Shown: piece after piece, positions 36,133 to 45,175 of the stretch | How the letters are laid out: each line of letters opens with the position of its first letter | How positions within the stretch are numbered: position 1 is the stretch's first letter | Source of the DNA: RH-AL1 sp965198485 | Lineage (GTDB): Bacteria > Pseudomonadota > Alphaproteobacteria > Rhizobiales > Beijerinckiaceae | DNA: 64,000 nt | Direction: 5' to 3' | Assembly: GCA_965198485.1 (NCBI GenBank) | Contig: CBDAPQ010000005.1 | Coordinates: 806,001-870,000 of the forward strand | Made by a program: the position numbers and the translations under genes | Notes under the pieces: model-generated | What the model was told of the DNA's origin: nothing | The model's input: the letters and a program-made list of their open reading frames with translations, nothing else | Databases searched by the model: none

Positions 36133-36981
36133 TCAGTCGGTGTCAGCGCCGTCGAAGGCCATGGATTTATGCCGATGAGCGCGCAGCAGGTCTATGATCG
36201 CGGCGGCGGTTTCCTCGATCGAGCGGCGCGAGACGTCGATCGTCGGCCAGCCCTGACGCTCGAACAGTCGGCGCGATGAGTTGATCTCGTCGGTCACCAG
36301 CTTCTTGTCGATGTAGTCCGACATGTCGTCGGTATGGCTGAGGATGCGCGAGCGGCGGACCTGCACGATGCGGTCGGGCGTCGCCAGGAGGCCGACCACC
36401 AGCGGTTTTACCAGGAAGCGGATGGAGGCCGGCACCTCGACACGAGGCACCATGGGAATGTTGGCGGTCTTGAAGCCACGGTTGGCGAGGTAAATGCTCG
36501 TCGGCGTCTTCGAGGTACGGCTGATGCCCAGCAGCACGATGTCGGCGTCCTCGTAGTTCTCGACGTTCTGGCCGTCGTCGTGCGCCATCGAAAAATTGAG
36601 CGCGTCGATGCGGCGGAAATAGTCCGAATTGAGGAGGTACTGCGCACCGGGCCGCGCGGTGACGTCCATGCCGAGATAGCCGTGGAAGAAATCGAGGATC
36701 GGGCCCAGCACCGATAGCGTCGGCGCACCGGCCTCCTGGCACGCCGCCTCTAGACGCCGGCTCAGCTCCGGGTCGACCAAGGTGTAGAGTACGATGCCCG
36801 GCGCTGTCTCGATCTCGCCGATGGCGCGGTCGAGCTGATCGCGCGTGCGCACGAGCGGATAGATATGCTCCATAGGCGACACGCCCGGGTACTGCGCCAC
36901 GACGGCGCGCGAGACCGCCATCAGGGTCTCGCCCGTAGCGTCCGAGAGCAGGTGAAGGTGGAAGCTCTTGCGCGTGACCAT
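36133..36981 (-). CDS. ppsR: Pyruvate, phosphate dikinase/PEP synthase regulatory protein
   Basis: A 282-residue DUF299 bifunctional kinase/phosphorylase. FHLHLLSDATGETL starts the domain; a P-loop-like GISRTSKTPTSIYLA and the C-terminal RRSIEETAAAIIDLL follow. It is the RP001-type gene next to the replication origin in Caulobacter and Rickettsia. The ATG at 36981 is chosen because upstream codons are not family-like and lie in the origin region. Confidence 0.93.
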   Translation of the reverse strand: MVTRKSFHLHLLSDATGETLMAVSRAVVAQYPGVSPMEHIYPLVRTRDQLDRAIGEIETAPGIVLYTLVDPELSRRLEAACQEAGAPTLSVLGPILDFFHGYLGMDVTARPGAQYLLNSDYFRRIDALNFSMAHDDGQNVENYEDADIVLLGISRTSKTPTSIYLANRGFKTANIPMVPRVEVPASIRFLVKPLVVGLLATPDRIVQVRRSRILSHTDDMSDYIDKKLVTDEINSSRRLFERQGWPTIDVSRRSIEETAAAIIDLLRAHRHKSMAFDGADTD

Positions 36982-37329
36982 CTCCGCCGCACTGCTCGGT
37001 GAAGTTCTGGGGACGGATGGGGACAAGTCGAAGGATTCCCGGCCGCCACCAGCCGGCCTAGCCGAGCGGCCGATTTCCTTCAACAGCCCAGCCGTCGCCG
37101 GCCCGATCGCCCCATGATCGCCGCAACTGTTAACAACTCGTTTACCTTGCACGACGGATGCGGCAAGAGGTGCAAAGCTCCCGGCGGCGTTAACGATTTA
37201 TTAACTCGGCGCGCGCTGTCCCGCTGGTGTGGACAAGACTCGCAAGTGAGTGGCGCCGTCCGGAGTTGTGCGCGACACGGCACGGCCCTAATCCAGGCCC
37301 CAAGAAGAAGAAAAAAGAAGAATCTTTCT
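36982..37329. other. Predicted chromosomal replication origin (Cori type, hemE-ppsR intergenic)
   Basis: This 348-base gap separates leftward ppsR and rightward hemE, the position of the known origin in Caulobacter and Rickettsia. It contains an exact CtrA consensus TTAA-N7-TTAA (37190-37204) and a one-mismatch second copy TTAA-N7-TTTA (37130-37144). DnaA-like boxes on the minus strand are TTGTCCACA (37228-37236) and TTGTCCCCA (37018-37026). Two TCCCCA W-box-like sites on the minus strand lie at 37008-37013 and 37018-37023. A purine-rich A/G tract precedes hemE. Flanking genes diverge, as expected for leading-strand orientation. Confidence 0.8.
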
Positions 37330-38391
37330 ATGGATTGTTCGGATTTGACCGTGGAAACGTCGCCATCTTCACCAAAGTTCCTGCGGGCACTCGCTGGCGA
37401 ACCCGTGTGGCCGCCGCCGCTCTGGCTCATGCGCCAGGCTGGACGCTACCTGCCGGAGTATCGCGCGATCCGCGCCGAAGCCGGTTCGTTCCTCGAGTTC
37501 TGCTACGATTCCAAGACGACGGTCGAAGCCACCTTGCAGCCGATCCGGCGCTTCGGCTTCGACGCCTCGATCCTGTTCTCGGACATCCTGGTGATTCCCG
37601 ACGCGCTCGGGCAGAAGGTGCGTTTCGAGACCGGCGAGGGTCCGCGACTCGATCCGATCACCACCGTGCAGGGCGTCGACGCGCTGCGGGAGGAGGTAGA
37701 CCTCGACCACCTGGCCCCGGTGTTCGAGACTGTGGCGCGCCTCAAGCAGGATCTGCCGCGCGACGTGCCGCTGATCGGCTTCTGCGGCGCGCCGTGGACG
37801 GTGGCGAGCTACATGATCGCCGGCCGCGGCACGCCCGACCAGGCGCCGGCGCGCCTCTTCGCCTATCGTGAGCCGGCGCTGATGGCCCGCATCGTCGACA
37901 AGCTTACGGCGGCCTCGATCGCCTACCTGAACCGGCAGGTCGAGGCCGGCGTCGACGTTCTGCAGATCTTCGACACCTGGGCCGGCGTGCTGCCGGCTGG
38001 TGAGTTCGAGCGCTGGTGCGTGTACCCGATCGCCGCGATTGTCGCCGGGGTTAGGGCCAGGCACCCGAGCGTGCCGATCATCGTGTTCGCCCGCGGGATC
38101 GGGCCGCGCATCCTCGAGCTCAAGGATTCCACCGGTGCCGACGCGCTCGGCCTCGACACATCGGTCGATCCGCACTGGGCAGCGCGCACGCTGCCAGGGA
38201 CGGTGCTGCAGGGCAACCTGGATCCGCTCGCGCTGATCGCCGGGGGCCATGCGCTCGATGCCGCCGTGGGCCGCATCCTCGCCGCTTTCCGCCATCGTCC
38301 CCACGTCTTCAACCTCGGCCACGGCATCTTGCCGGAAACGCCGATCGCCCACGTCGAGCGCCTGGTGGAGCTGGTCAGACGGGGGATATGA
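37330..38391 (+). CDS. hemE: Uroporphyrinogen decarboxylase
   Basis: Decarboxylates uroporphyrinogen III to coproporphyrinogen III in heme synthesis. In the 353-residue product, PPLWLMRQAGRYLPEYR is the signature; DASILFSDILVIPDALG, GFCGAPWTVASYMI and IFDTWAGVL are conserved, and FNLGHGILPETP closes the barrel. I use the ATG at 37330, because the upstream frame runs into the origin region. Confidence 0.95.
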   Translation: MDCSDLTVETSPSSPKFLRALAGEPVWPPPLWLMRQAGRYLPEYRAIRAEAGSFLEFCYDSKTTVEATLQPIRRFGFDASILFSDILVIPDALGQKVRFETGEGPRLDPITTVQGVDALREEVDLDHLAPVFETVARLKQDLPRDVPLIGFCGAPWTVASYMIAGRGTPDQAPARLFAYREPALMARIVDKLTAASIAYLNRQVEAGVDVLQIFDTWAGVLPAGEFERWCVYPIAAIVAGVRARHPSVPIIVFARGIGPRILELKDSTGADALGLDTSVDPHWAARTLPGTVLQGNLDPLALIAGGHALDAAVGRILAAFRHRPHVFNLGHGILPETPIAHVERLVELVRRGI

Positions 38392-38458
38392 ACGGCACCT
38401 AGCCAAAGAGTGCACCCCCGTGCTTCTACGACGCTCCTTCCATCGATCGGATGCGGCC

Positions 38459-39565
38459 ATGAACACCTATTCGCTCTTCCTCCTGCCCGGTGACGGCATC
38501 GGTCCCGAGGTCATGGCGGAGGTCGAGAAGGTGATCGCGGCGCTCGAGCGCTCCGGCGCGGCTCGTTTCGAGCTCGACCGCGGCCTCGTTGGCGGCGCCG
38601 CCTACGACGCCCACGGCGAGGCCATCTCCGACGCCGACATGGCCAAGGCGCAGGCGGCCGACGCGGTGCTGCTCGCCGCCGTGGGCGGGCCCCAGTGGGA
38701 CGCCGTGCCCTACGAGCAGCGGCCCGAGGCCGGCCTGCTGCGGCTGCGCAAGGACATGGGGCTCTACGCCAACATCCGCCCGGCGATCTGCTATCCCGCG
38801 CTCGCCGACGCCTCCTCGCTCAAGCGCGAGGTGGTCGACGGGCTCGACCTCGTGATCGTGCGTGAACTGACCGGCGGCGTCTATTTCGGCGAGCCGAAAC
38901 TTATCACCCAGCTCGGCAACGGCCAGGAGCGCGCCGTCGACACCCAGGTCTACGAGACCTACGAGATCGAGCGCATCGGCCGCGTCGGCTTCGAGCTGGC
39001 ACGACAACGCGGCCATCGCCTCTGCTCGTCGGAGAAGCGCAACGTCATGAAGTCCGGCGTGCTTTGGAACCGCATCATCGCCAAGATGGGTCGGGAGGAG
39101 TACCCCGACGTCGCGCTCGAGCATCAGCTCGCCGACGCGCTCGGCATGGCCCTGGTGCGCCACCCCAAGCGCTTCGACGTGATTGTCACCGACAACCTCT
39201 TCGGCGATATGCTGAGCGACGTTGCGGCCATGCTGACGGGCTCGATCGGCATGCTGCCCTCGGCCTCGCTCGGCGATGTCGACGCGGCGACCGGCCGTCG
39301 CAAGGCGCTCTACGAGCCGGTCCACGGCTCCGCCCCCGACATCGCCGGCAAGGGGCTGGCCAATCCGATCGCGATGATTGGCTCGCTCGCCATGGCGATG
39401 CGCTACACCTTCGATCGCGGCGACCTCGCCGACGCCATCGATGCCGCCATCGCCGCCGTGCTGGCCCAGGGCCTGCGCACCGCTGACATCAAAAGTGAGG
39501 CCAAAGCCTCGATCTCGACCGCCGCGATGGGCGACGCCATCGTCGCCGTGCTCGCCGCTCCCTGA
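38459..39565 (+). CDS. leuB: 3-isopropylmalate dehydrogenase
   Basis: A 368-residue NAD-dependent oxidative decarboxylase of leucine synthesis. LLPGDGIGPEVM, LRKDMGLYANIRP, VRELTGGVYFGEP, the catalytic VTDNLFGDMLSD signature and EPVHGSAPDIAGKGLANP are all present. The LeuB length and GGVYFGEP motif favour LeuB over isocitrate or tartrate dehydrogenase. leuC and leuD are not nearby. Confidence 0.93.
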   Translation: MNTYSLFLLPGDGIGPEVMAEVEKVIAALERSGAARFELDRGLVGGAAYDAHGEAISDADMAKAQAADAVLLAAVGGPQWDAVPYEQRPEAGLLRLRKDMGLYANIRPAICYPALADASSLKREVVDGLDLVIVRELTGGVYFGEPKLITQLGNGQERAVDTQVYETYEIERIGRVGFELARQRGHRLCSSEKRNVMKSGVLWNRIIAKMGREEYPDVALEHQLADALGMALVRHPKRFDVIVTDNLFGDMLSDVAAMLTGSIGMLPSASLGDVDAATGRRKALYEPVHGSAPDIAGKGLANPIAMIGSLAMAMRYTFDRGDLADAIDAAIAAVLAQGLRTADIKSEAKASISTAAMGDAIVAVLAAP

Positions 39566-39646
39566 GGCGATCTTTAATCACAAGCGCTTGCACCCGCCCC
39601 TGCGCAGGCATTAGAAGCGGCCTCCGCCGGGCCAGCCCCGTCGCGC

Positions 39647-39736
39647 GGAGGGGTGGCCGAGTGGTTGAAGGCGCACGCCTGGAAAGTGTGTATACGGGAA
39701 ACCGTATCGCGGGTTCGAATCCCGCTCCCTCCGCCA
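39647..39736 (+). tRNA. tRNA-Ser(GGA)
   Basis: A 90-base class II tRNA. The acceptor GGAGGGG pairs with TCCCTCC, the D-arm is TGGCCGAGTGG, the anticodon loop CTGGAAAGT gives anticodon GGA (Ser), a long variable arm follows, the T-arm is GGGTTCGAATCCC, and CCA is encoded (39734-39736). The accessory region starts directly after it, so it may be the integration target. Confidence 0.95.
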
Positions 39737-40585
39737 GCGTTTTGCGAGTGAGTAGTTTCTCTCCTTTTCCGACAAGGCAAAAAGATCAAGCAAACACAGG
39801 CTTGTAGTATTTCATGCTCTCGAAGCCTTCCGTTCTCCGAAGCTGTAGACTTTGCGCTTTTAGTACGGAGTCCGAAAGAGCAGCAAGATCAGCAATTTAC
39901 GCTCTGTGGCCTAAGCGGAGTTTGTGTCGGCATCTTGGTTGTCGAGCACAAAGAAGGCCTTCTGACTGGAGTTGGCCGGTAGCGGACTGGCAGGTTCTGG
40001 CTGGTGCTGCTGGGTGAAGCGGACATCGGTTCAGGTTGTTCGCGGGCGTCGCAAGTCCCAATCGCAGTCATCTACCGCCAGCCGTCCGCTTCCCGAATTT
40101 GGCTGTCCGTTCATCTAGGCAGGCGCTGCTAACTCGCCATTGGAGAAGAGCGCCGGGCACGACCTTCCATGCGGGGTTTGACACCGAGGCTGTCTTGCGG
40201 GTGTTGAGCGCCCGCAGAACGGGGCGGCGCGCCGCGTGACGCCGTCAAGCGCGGCCGCGGGCGCACGATACTCGTCCGTCAGCGCGCGCACCGCGCGATG
40301 ATCCCACCTTCCCCTGTTAGGATGCCACGTCTCGCGTCGCCATCGGGCCAAGGTGCGGGCGCAAAGGGTAATCAACATACGAACGCTCGCGGATCCGCGT
40401 CGAACGGGCTCGGCGAGGGGCCCGCGCATGCGCCGGGTGCCAAGGGGACGCCGTCTCCCGGTGCCGGTCGCCGTCCCGGCCATCCCCGTGGTCTCGACGA
40501 AGAGCTGGAATTCGGTCGGCGGGCACCCGATCTCCAGGGCCCGGCATGGGATGGGCCTCGAGACGTCGGTGCAAGAGGTGGAAGG
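39737..40585. other. Start of accessory region, no clear gene
   Basis: About 850 bases after the tRNA gene. Frames are short or Arg-rich shadows, and no integrase was recognised. The first 200 bases are AT-richer than the core genome. It may hold degraded island-end sequence. Confidence 0.4.
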
Positions 40586-41572
40586 ATGAAGATGGTTTCA
40601 GAAACGGAGACGGGAGAAAGGTTCAACCGCGGACAGAGCATCACCGTGACGTTCGACGCCATGCCGGAGAACGTCGCGTGGCTGAAGGCTTGGTCGGACG
40701 CTGTCCCGACGCTCCACTTCGTTGATATCTGCGTGGCCAGCCTCACCAAGCCCGCGCAGACGGCGGCCGCGCGGGATCCTAGGAAAACGGCCCTGCTCGC
40801 CCGACTTAGGGAACTCGACAGGCCCCACAACTCGTTCTCCTACCTCTTGGCGCTGGCCGAGAAGGTGAGCGACACGCGTTGCGGGCTTTCGGACGCCGAG
40901 CTGGAGTCGCAGATACTAGGTGACGCCGCGGCCATGCGGGCGTTTTTTCAACATGCGCGCGTGGTTGAGGATGACGCATTCCTCGCCGGCTTCGCCCGAG
41001 ACCTGCGAGGGATGCCGCAGGAACTCTCCCGGGACGCCTGCATGCGGTTCCTGCGCAGCGCCAACGACCGCTTCAGGCTCGGCAATCCAGTGGCCAAGCC
41101 GGACCGACTACGCACGGCGGAACTAATCGTGCGGGAGGCAGAGGCATTGTCACTCCCACGGCAGCATCCGGTCGTGCTGGTGACGCTGGCTGCTCTCTAC
41201 CGGAACCCGTCCGCCGTAAAGATCATGAAATTCAGGCTGGACCCATCCCGCTTCCAACCCGAGAACGCGCTCGCCGACGTCATGGTTATCTCGCGCCTGC
41301 TGCCCAGGAAGCTGGAAATCGAGCAGATGGCGCGAGAAAAACGGGCGCCATTTGCCAGGTGCTCCTTCATCACCGACGACACTGGTCTGGCCGGCATCCT
41401 GGGGTGCTTCGACGGTGAGGCCACATGGACCGAAAAGATCGGCGGCGACACGCAATGCACCCACACGACCATGACGGTCAGGTTCGCAGAGCTGTTTACT
41501 GAGCTTCCAGTAGCCGGAGACGGCAGTCGGGGCGACGAGGCCGCCCGGCTGCGGGAGTTCCTGCAAAACTGA
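40586..41572 (+). CDS. Hypothetical protein of the accessory region
   Basis: A 328-residue soluble protein without a motif I know. The ATG at 40586 has GGAAGG-type sequence before it; the longer upstream frame is Gly/Pro/Arg-rich and unlikely to be coding. The visible part is helical, with segments such as KTALLARLRELDRPHNSFSY and DACMRFLRSANDRFRLGNP, and ends TMTVRFAELFTELPV. No signal peptide or membrane helix is seen. It stands alone. Confidence 0.55.
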   Translation: MKMVSETETGERFNRGQSITVTFDAMPENVAWLKAWSDAVPTLHFVDICVASLTKPAQTAAARDPRKTALLARLRELDRPHNSFSYLLALAEKVSDTRCGLSDAELESQILGDAAAMRAFFQHARVVEDDAFLAGFARDLRGMPQELSRDACMRFLRSANDRFRLGNPVAKPDRLRTAELIVREAEALSLPRQHPVVLVTLAALYRNPSAVKIMKFRLDPSRFQPENALADVMVISRLLPRKLEIEQMAREKRAPFARCSFITDDTGLAGILGCFDGEATWTEKIGGDTQCTHTTMTVRFAELFTELPVAGDGSRGDEAARLREFLQN

Positions 41573-42095
41573 GACCGCCGGCGCGGCGCCCCTCCCTTCG
41601 GCAGCCGGCCCGCCATGCGGAGCTACCGCACGATCACGTCGGTTCCGGTCGTGCAGCGCTGCGCGCGCGATCGCGTTCTCGCTGGCGGCGGCCTCCCAGA
41701 ACATCGCCAGCGGCCACCTGTCGCCGCAGTGCGGGAGCAGGCAGCGCAGGGTCAGGCGGACGTCGATCGTGTAGACCTGCGCATCACCCGATCGTGCAGC
41801 GAACGACCGCAGGATCCGGACCGGAAACATGAGGACGAAGGGCAGCTGGACCGCTCCGCTCGTGCGAAACCTGTCCGTCAGCTACTGCCCGGTACCTGCT
41901 ATAGTCGCGCGAGGTGCGCCGAACGGCTGGAGGTGGCCGCTCTGCCCCGCCGCAATTTCTAACTCTTTGCTTCGTAAGCTCCAATGCGGTCCACCCAATG
42001 TTGGTTGAGAGGGTTTGGCCGTTGACGGACTGTCGGCTGCAGAGAAGAAAGTTTGAGAAGCAGACACTGCTCTGGTGCGCACCCCAGCTGTCGTT
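41573..42095. other. Gap with a possible decayed minus-strand gene
   Basis: Reading from an ATG at 41830 on the minus strand gives a protein-like stretch (RILRSFAARSGDAQVYTIDV, TLRCLLPHCGDRWPLAMFWE) with two Cys pairs if one frame change is allowed near 41660, then a stop at 41623-41625. It could be a small zinc-binding protein or its remnant. The rest appears non-coding. Confidence 0.25.
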
Positions 42096-43382
42096 TCAGT
42101 CATCGGCAGGATCTTCCGGCGGGGGTAGCACCCAGCCATCGGATTGAAGGAAGGTGATGACGTCTTCGTATTTGTCGGTACGACGCATGCGGCGGACGTG
42201 CCGATAGAAGCGGTTCCGGGCTGCAGGTGTCGGCCGGTCAGTGAGCGTTGCGTTGCGAAGCGTGCCGAGCAGGAGCGTATCCGTATCGGCGGCATCCCAA
42301 TTCTGGCCGTTGTCGATGACTGCGTCGAGGAGGTGGTCGAGTTGGTCGCTGCTGAGGCGGCCGGCAAAGGGCGCGATGAGGTCACCGAAGTTCGCCTCGG
42401 ATCCCCGCCAACTGCCGGAACCTTGATATTCCTCAAGAGCCCGGGGCCAAAGATCGGCGAGCGGCTGCGACCCGATCGCGGCGGCCAATTGGTTCCGACT
42501 AAGGTCTGCGATGATGACTAACAGAGCGGCGCGAAATTGAGGGACGATTACGCCTGCCAGAATGCGATAGTCGGCGAGCGCGGCGGGGTCGGCATTTTCA
42601 ATGGTCGCCAGCAGGGCGGTCCGGGTTGGCTCCTGAAGTCGGGGCCAGAAATCCGGAAAGGCTGCGACGAAGGCAATTGCGCGCGGCCGATTTGCTGGCT
42701 CCAGATTGTCGATCAGCCTAACGATTGCCAGCGAGACATCGGGCCAGGCGCTGACGGCCCGTTCCCGAATCGCAACCAGTGAGGGGATGATCTTGCGGTG
42801 GAGCGATTCCCATTGGGCAGGCACACCCTTGAGAAGGGACTTCGCTAGCACCGTGCCGAAGTTGCGGAGATTTTGGGATCGAACGCGTGTGATATAGCGT
42901 TGCTCGACGTAATCGAGGATGCGTGCGTACGCCGTTGGAAAACCGGGCGACTTCACATCGACGTCATAGAGATCGAAGATAGCTTTGCCTTGTAGCGGTT
43001 CCTGCGACAAGACGAGATCGACCGCGTTGACGAGGTGAAGTCGCACCAGTTCGGGAGAGGGTTCGAAGAGGTCGGCTTCGGCCGAAAATGCCGGATGGGC
43101 GCAAAGATGCCGGTCTTCGCGGAGGCGGTCGAGATGCGTTCGTGCGATGCGATTGACGACCTGGGTATTGGCTGTGGCGTCTTCGAGGATTCCGCCTTCA
43201 AGCTGAAGGAGCTTGGCAATGTCACCGGCCGCAGTCGCATTGTCCCACGAAAGAAGAAATGCCGTCGCGGCGGTATCGCCCATCGCGCTGAGTTCGCGAT
43301 ACTTGGCAATCAGGTCGTAGACCAGTGCGACCCAGGCGGAGGTGAGTGCACCACGCAACGCGCCGGCCTTGTAGGCCTTCAC
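42096..43382 (-). CDS. Truncated hypothetical protein with HEPN-like motif (main body)
   Basis: A 428-residue helical protein. The N-terminal third contains ALTSAWVALVYDLIAKYREL and REDRHLCAHPAF, an R-x(n)-H arrangement like that of HEPN RNases; this assignment is inference. The rest is repeat-like helices ending in DGWVLPPPEDPADD. The open frame starts at a GTG at 43382, but true coding continues upstream (TGEETALDA-VKAYKAG). Its natural 5' end is found 770 bases away at 44160-44249, beyond an IS630 remnant. It lies downstream of the ABC-3C operon on the same strand. Confidence 0.6.
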   Translation of the reverse strand: MKAYKAGALRGALTSAWVALVYDLIAKYRELSAMGDTAATAFLLSWDNATAAGDIAKLLQLEGGILEDATANTQVVNRIARTHLDRLREDRHLCAHPAFSAEADLFEPSPELVRLHLVNAVDLVLSQEPLQGKAIFDLYDVDVKSPGFPTAYARILDYVEQRYITRVRSQNLRNFGTVLAKSLLKGVPAQWESLHRKIIPSLVAIRERAVSAWPDVSLAIVRLIDNLEPANRPRAIAFVAAFPDFWPRLQEPTRTALLATIENADPAALADYRILAGVIVPQFRAALLVIIADLSRNQLAAAIGSQPLADLWPRALEEYQGSGSWRGSEANFGDLIAPFAGRLSSDQLDHLLDAVIDNGQNWDAADTDTLLLGTLRNATLTDRPTPAARNRFYRHVRRMRRTDKYEDVITFLQSDGWVLPPPEDPADD

Positions 43383-44178
43383 TGCATCTAGAGCAGTTTC
43401 CTCGCCGGTTGACTCGTGAGGGGTAGCGCACGGCGCCGCGCTGTGATTCAGGGCTGGTCTGGCGAGGAGGCCAGGCCCGATGCCCCGATCGCTGCACTAC
43501 GACCTTCGCTCCCGCGTCCTCTTGGCCGAGGAGGGCTTGTCCTGCCGCGAGGCTGCGGCGCGCTTCGGCGTCAGTGCGTCGAGCGCGATCCGCTGGGCCG
43601 CTCTGAGGCGCGCTGGCGGCGACGGCCGGGCCAAGCCGCAGGGAGGAGATCGCTTGTCGAGGCCTCATCGCGGCGGCACTGGCCGACGTGCCCGCCTTCA
43701 AGCTGAAGGCGAGCTTGGCTGGTGATCGTCACGTCACGGCGCTTTGGCGCTTTCCGTCGCCACGAGACTGCGCACGCCACCGAGCAGGACCGTCCCGACG
43801 TCCGCCAGGCGCGGCAGGAGTGGTTCGAGGGCCAACTCGAAAGATCTTCATCGAGAGACCGGCATGACCAAGATGGCCCGCACGCACGGACGCGCCCCGC
43901 GTGGCGGCGGCTGAGGATGGGCGTGCCGCACGGCCATTGGAAGACCGACGCTGGTGGCCGGCCGCCTGCGCGGCATCGTGGCGCCGTTCGCGATCGACCG
44001 GCCCTGCTTCGAGGCTACATCACGTGGTTCGTGCGAGACATCAGTGCGACCCGAGGCCCGGAGGTGAGTGCACCACGCCTTCGCCAAGCTCAAGGCCTCT
44101 GCTACACGCGCTCTGGGCTGCCATTGGCCGCCTCGTCGACCAGATCACGCCAGCCGAATGGCCTTCACTGCATCTAGA
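43374..44178. repeat. 19-base direct repeat bracketing the IS630 remnant
   Basis: GGCCTTCACTGCATCTAGA occurs at 43374-43392 and again at 44160-44178. A second segment (about 34 bases, with small insertions) is also repeated at 43324-43357 and 44041-44077. Both belong to the disrupted gene, so part of its 5' end was duplicated around the insertion. Confidence 0.8.
43393..44159 (+). mobile_element. IS630-family transposase remnant
   Basis: Pieces of an IS630-type DDE transposase are seen in order but in different frames. They are the N-terminal HTH (SLHYDLRSRVLLAEEGLSCRE, ARFGVSASSAIRW; ORF from 43480), then TAHATEQDRPDVRQARQEWF, then RLRMGVPHGHWKT and RGIVAPFAIDRP, then AFAKLKASATRA and LWAAIGRLVDQITPAEW. 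Several frameshifts and an internal deletion remove the central DDE region, so it is not active. Confidence 0.8.
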
Positions 44179-44249
44179 AAATACACCTTCGACTGGGGTT
44201 GCCGAATTCGCGTGAGGAGTATGTCGAGGTCTACGAATCCTGTATCCAC
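44160..44249 (-). pseudogene. Displaced 5' end of the HEPN-like gene
   Basis: From a GTG at 44249 the minus strand reads DTGFVDLDILLTRIRQPQSK and then VYFLDAVKA, ending in the same TCTAGATGCAGTGAAGGCC that opens the main body at 43392. Joining the two across the repeat restores one continuous protein of about 457 residues. A stop codon lies three codons upstream of the GTG, defining the original start. Confidence 0.7.
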
Positions 44250-44354
44250 GATTTTTTATCCAGAGCTTTCAGCGTGTTGAAAGAGTATGAGGGGCGGCTC
44301 AGTCGAGGTTCGAAAATATCGCTTGAGGCTTCGGTGTCGTGATCGGCCCGAGGC

Positions 44355-45170
44355 CTATTTTCCGTTGGCCAGGCGCCTCAGAAAGGTGCGAGCGGTGACG
44401 AGCACGACATGAAGGCGGAACGTGCTGTGGTCCTCGTCTGATAGACCGGGATGCGAGCCTTGGGTGTGCAGCATCTTAAAGAGGCCATTGACGTAGTTCT
44501 TGCCGTCTTGGGTCCATTCATTCCGGTTAGCGGCGAGAAAGCCAACGTTCGCAAGCAAGGCGCGGCGATTTTCGGAGGTCGTACTTGCGGCGGTTTCGAC
44601 CGGTAGAACATTGCGTGCTATATCGTCGAACAGGCTCTCCAGGAACGTCCGGAGCTGAGCATTGCAGGCTGCCCAATCACCGCGCCTATGCGCTTCGATG
44701 GCCTGGTCAAGGTGACCCAAGGAAGTCGCGAAGCCGAAGAACTTAAGGAGCTGATGTACCTCATCGTCGGCTTCGGGCAATTGGATGTCGCCCGGGAGCG
44801 CCGCGCGAATGGAGGCGTTACGTCCATAATCGTCCCAGGTCAGGACGTAGCCGTCCCGGGCGAGCCCGCGTGCAAACGCGGTTTGCAAGGGATGGTCGGA
44901 CTCCCTTTGGGCTAGTTGTGCGGCCTGCCGGATGATGGCCTCTCCGAGAGTCATGCTGCCGTCGAGCGTGTCCAGCACAGTCCCGAATCGCAGCACGACA
45001 ATGCGACCCAGAAGATCGCATTTTTTCGTGACGCTGATGGTGGTGCTTGAGGAAATTTCGTCTTCAAGGCCGAGACGCAGAACGACCTGATTGAAGCGGG
45101 CTTGGCTGTGTTGTTCGAGCATTTCGACCGCGGCGATCAGAGTGGGGCGGGTAAACGGCGCCGATCGCAT
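44355..45170 (-). CDS. Hypothetical protein, last intact gene of the ABC-3C operon
   Basis: A 271-residue soluble protein. The C-terminal half contains AQLRTFLESLFDDIARNV, then GKNYVNGLFKMLHTQGSHPG and LSDEDHSTFRLHVVLVTARTFLRRL, a pattern I associate with defence-island hypothetical proteins but cannot name. The N-terminal half is alpha/beta. It begins 5 bases after the ATPase gene, so it is part of the same transcript and probably works with it. Confidence 0.7.
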   Translation of the reverse strand: MRSAPFTRPTLIAAVEMLEQHSQARFNQVVLRLGLEDEISSSTTISVTKKCDLLGRIVVLRFGTVLDTLDGSMTLGEAIIRQAAQLAQRESDHPLQTAFARGLARDGYVLTWDDYGRNASIRAALPGDIQLPEADDEVHQLLKFFGFATSLGHLDQAIEAHRRGDWAACNAQLRTFLESLFDDIARNVLPVETAASTTSENRRALLANVGFLAANRNEWTQDGKNYVNGLFKMLHTQGSHPGLSDEDHSTFRLHVVLVTARTFLRRLANGK

Positions 45171-45175
45171 CCCGT

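Noticed and set aside
41150..41830. 226-codon minus-strand ORF
   Set aside because: Only its first 65 codons look coding; the rest is antisense of the 40586 gene, so the ORF as a whole is not a gene.
43480..43725. Intact IS630 transposase
   Set aside because: Only the N-terminal HTH is in one frame; the rest is frameshifted and the catalytic centre is deleted.
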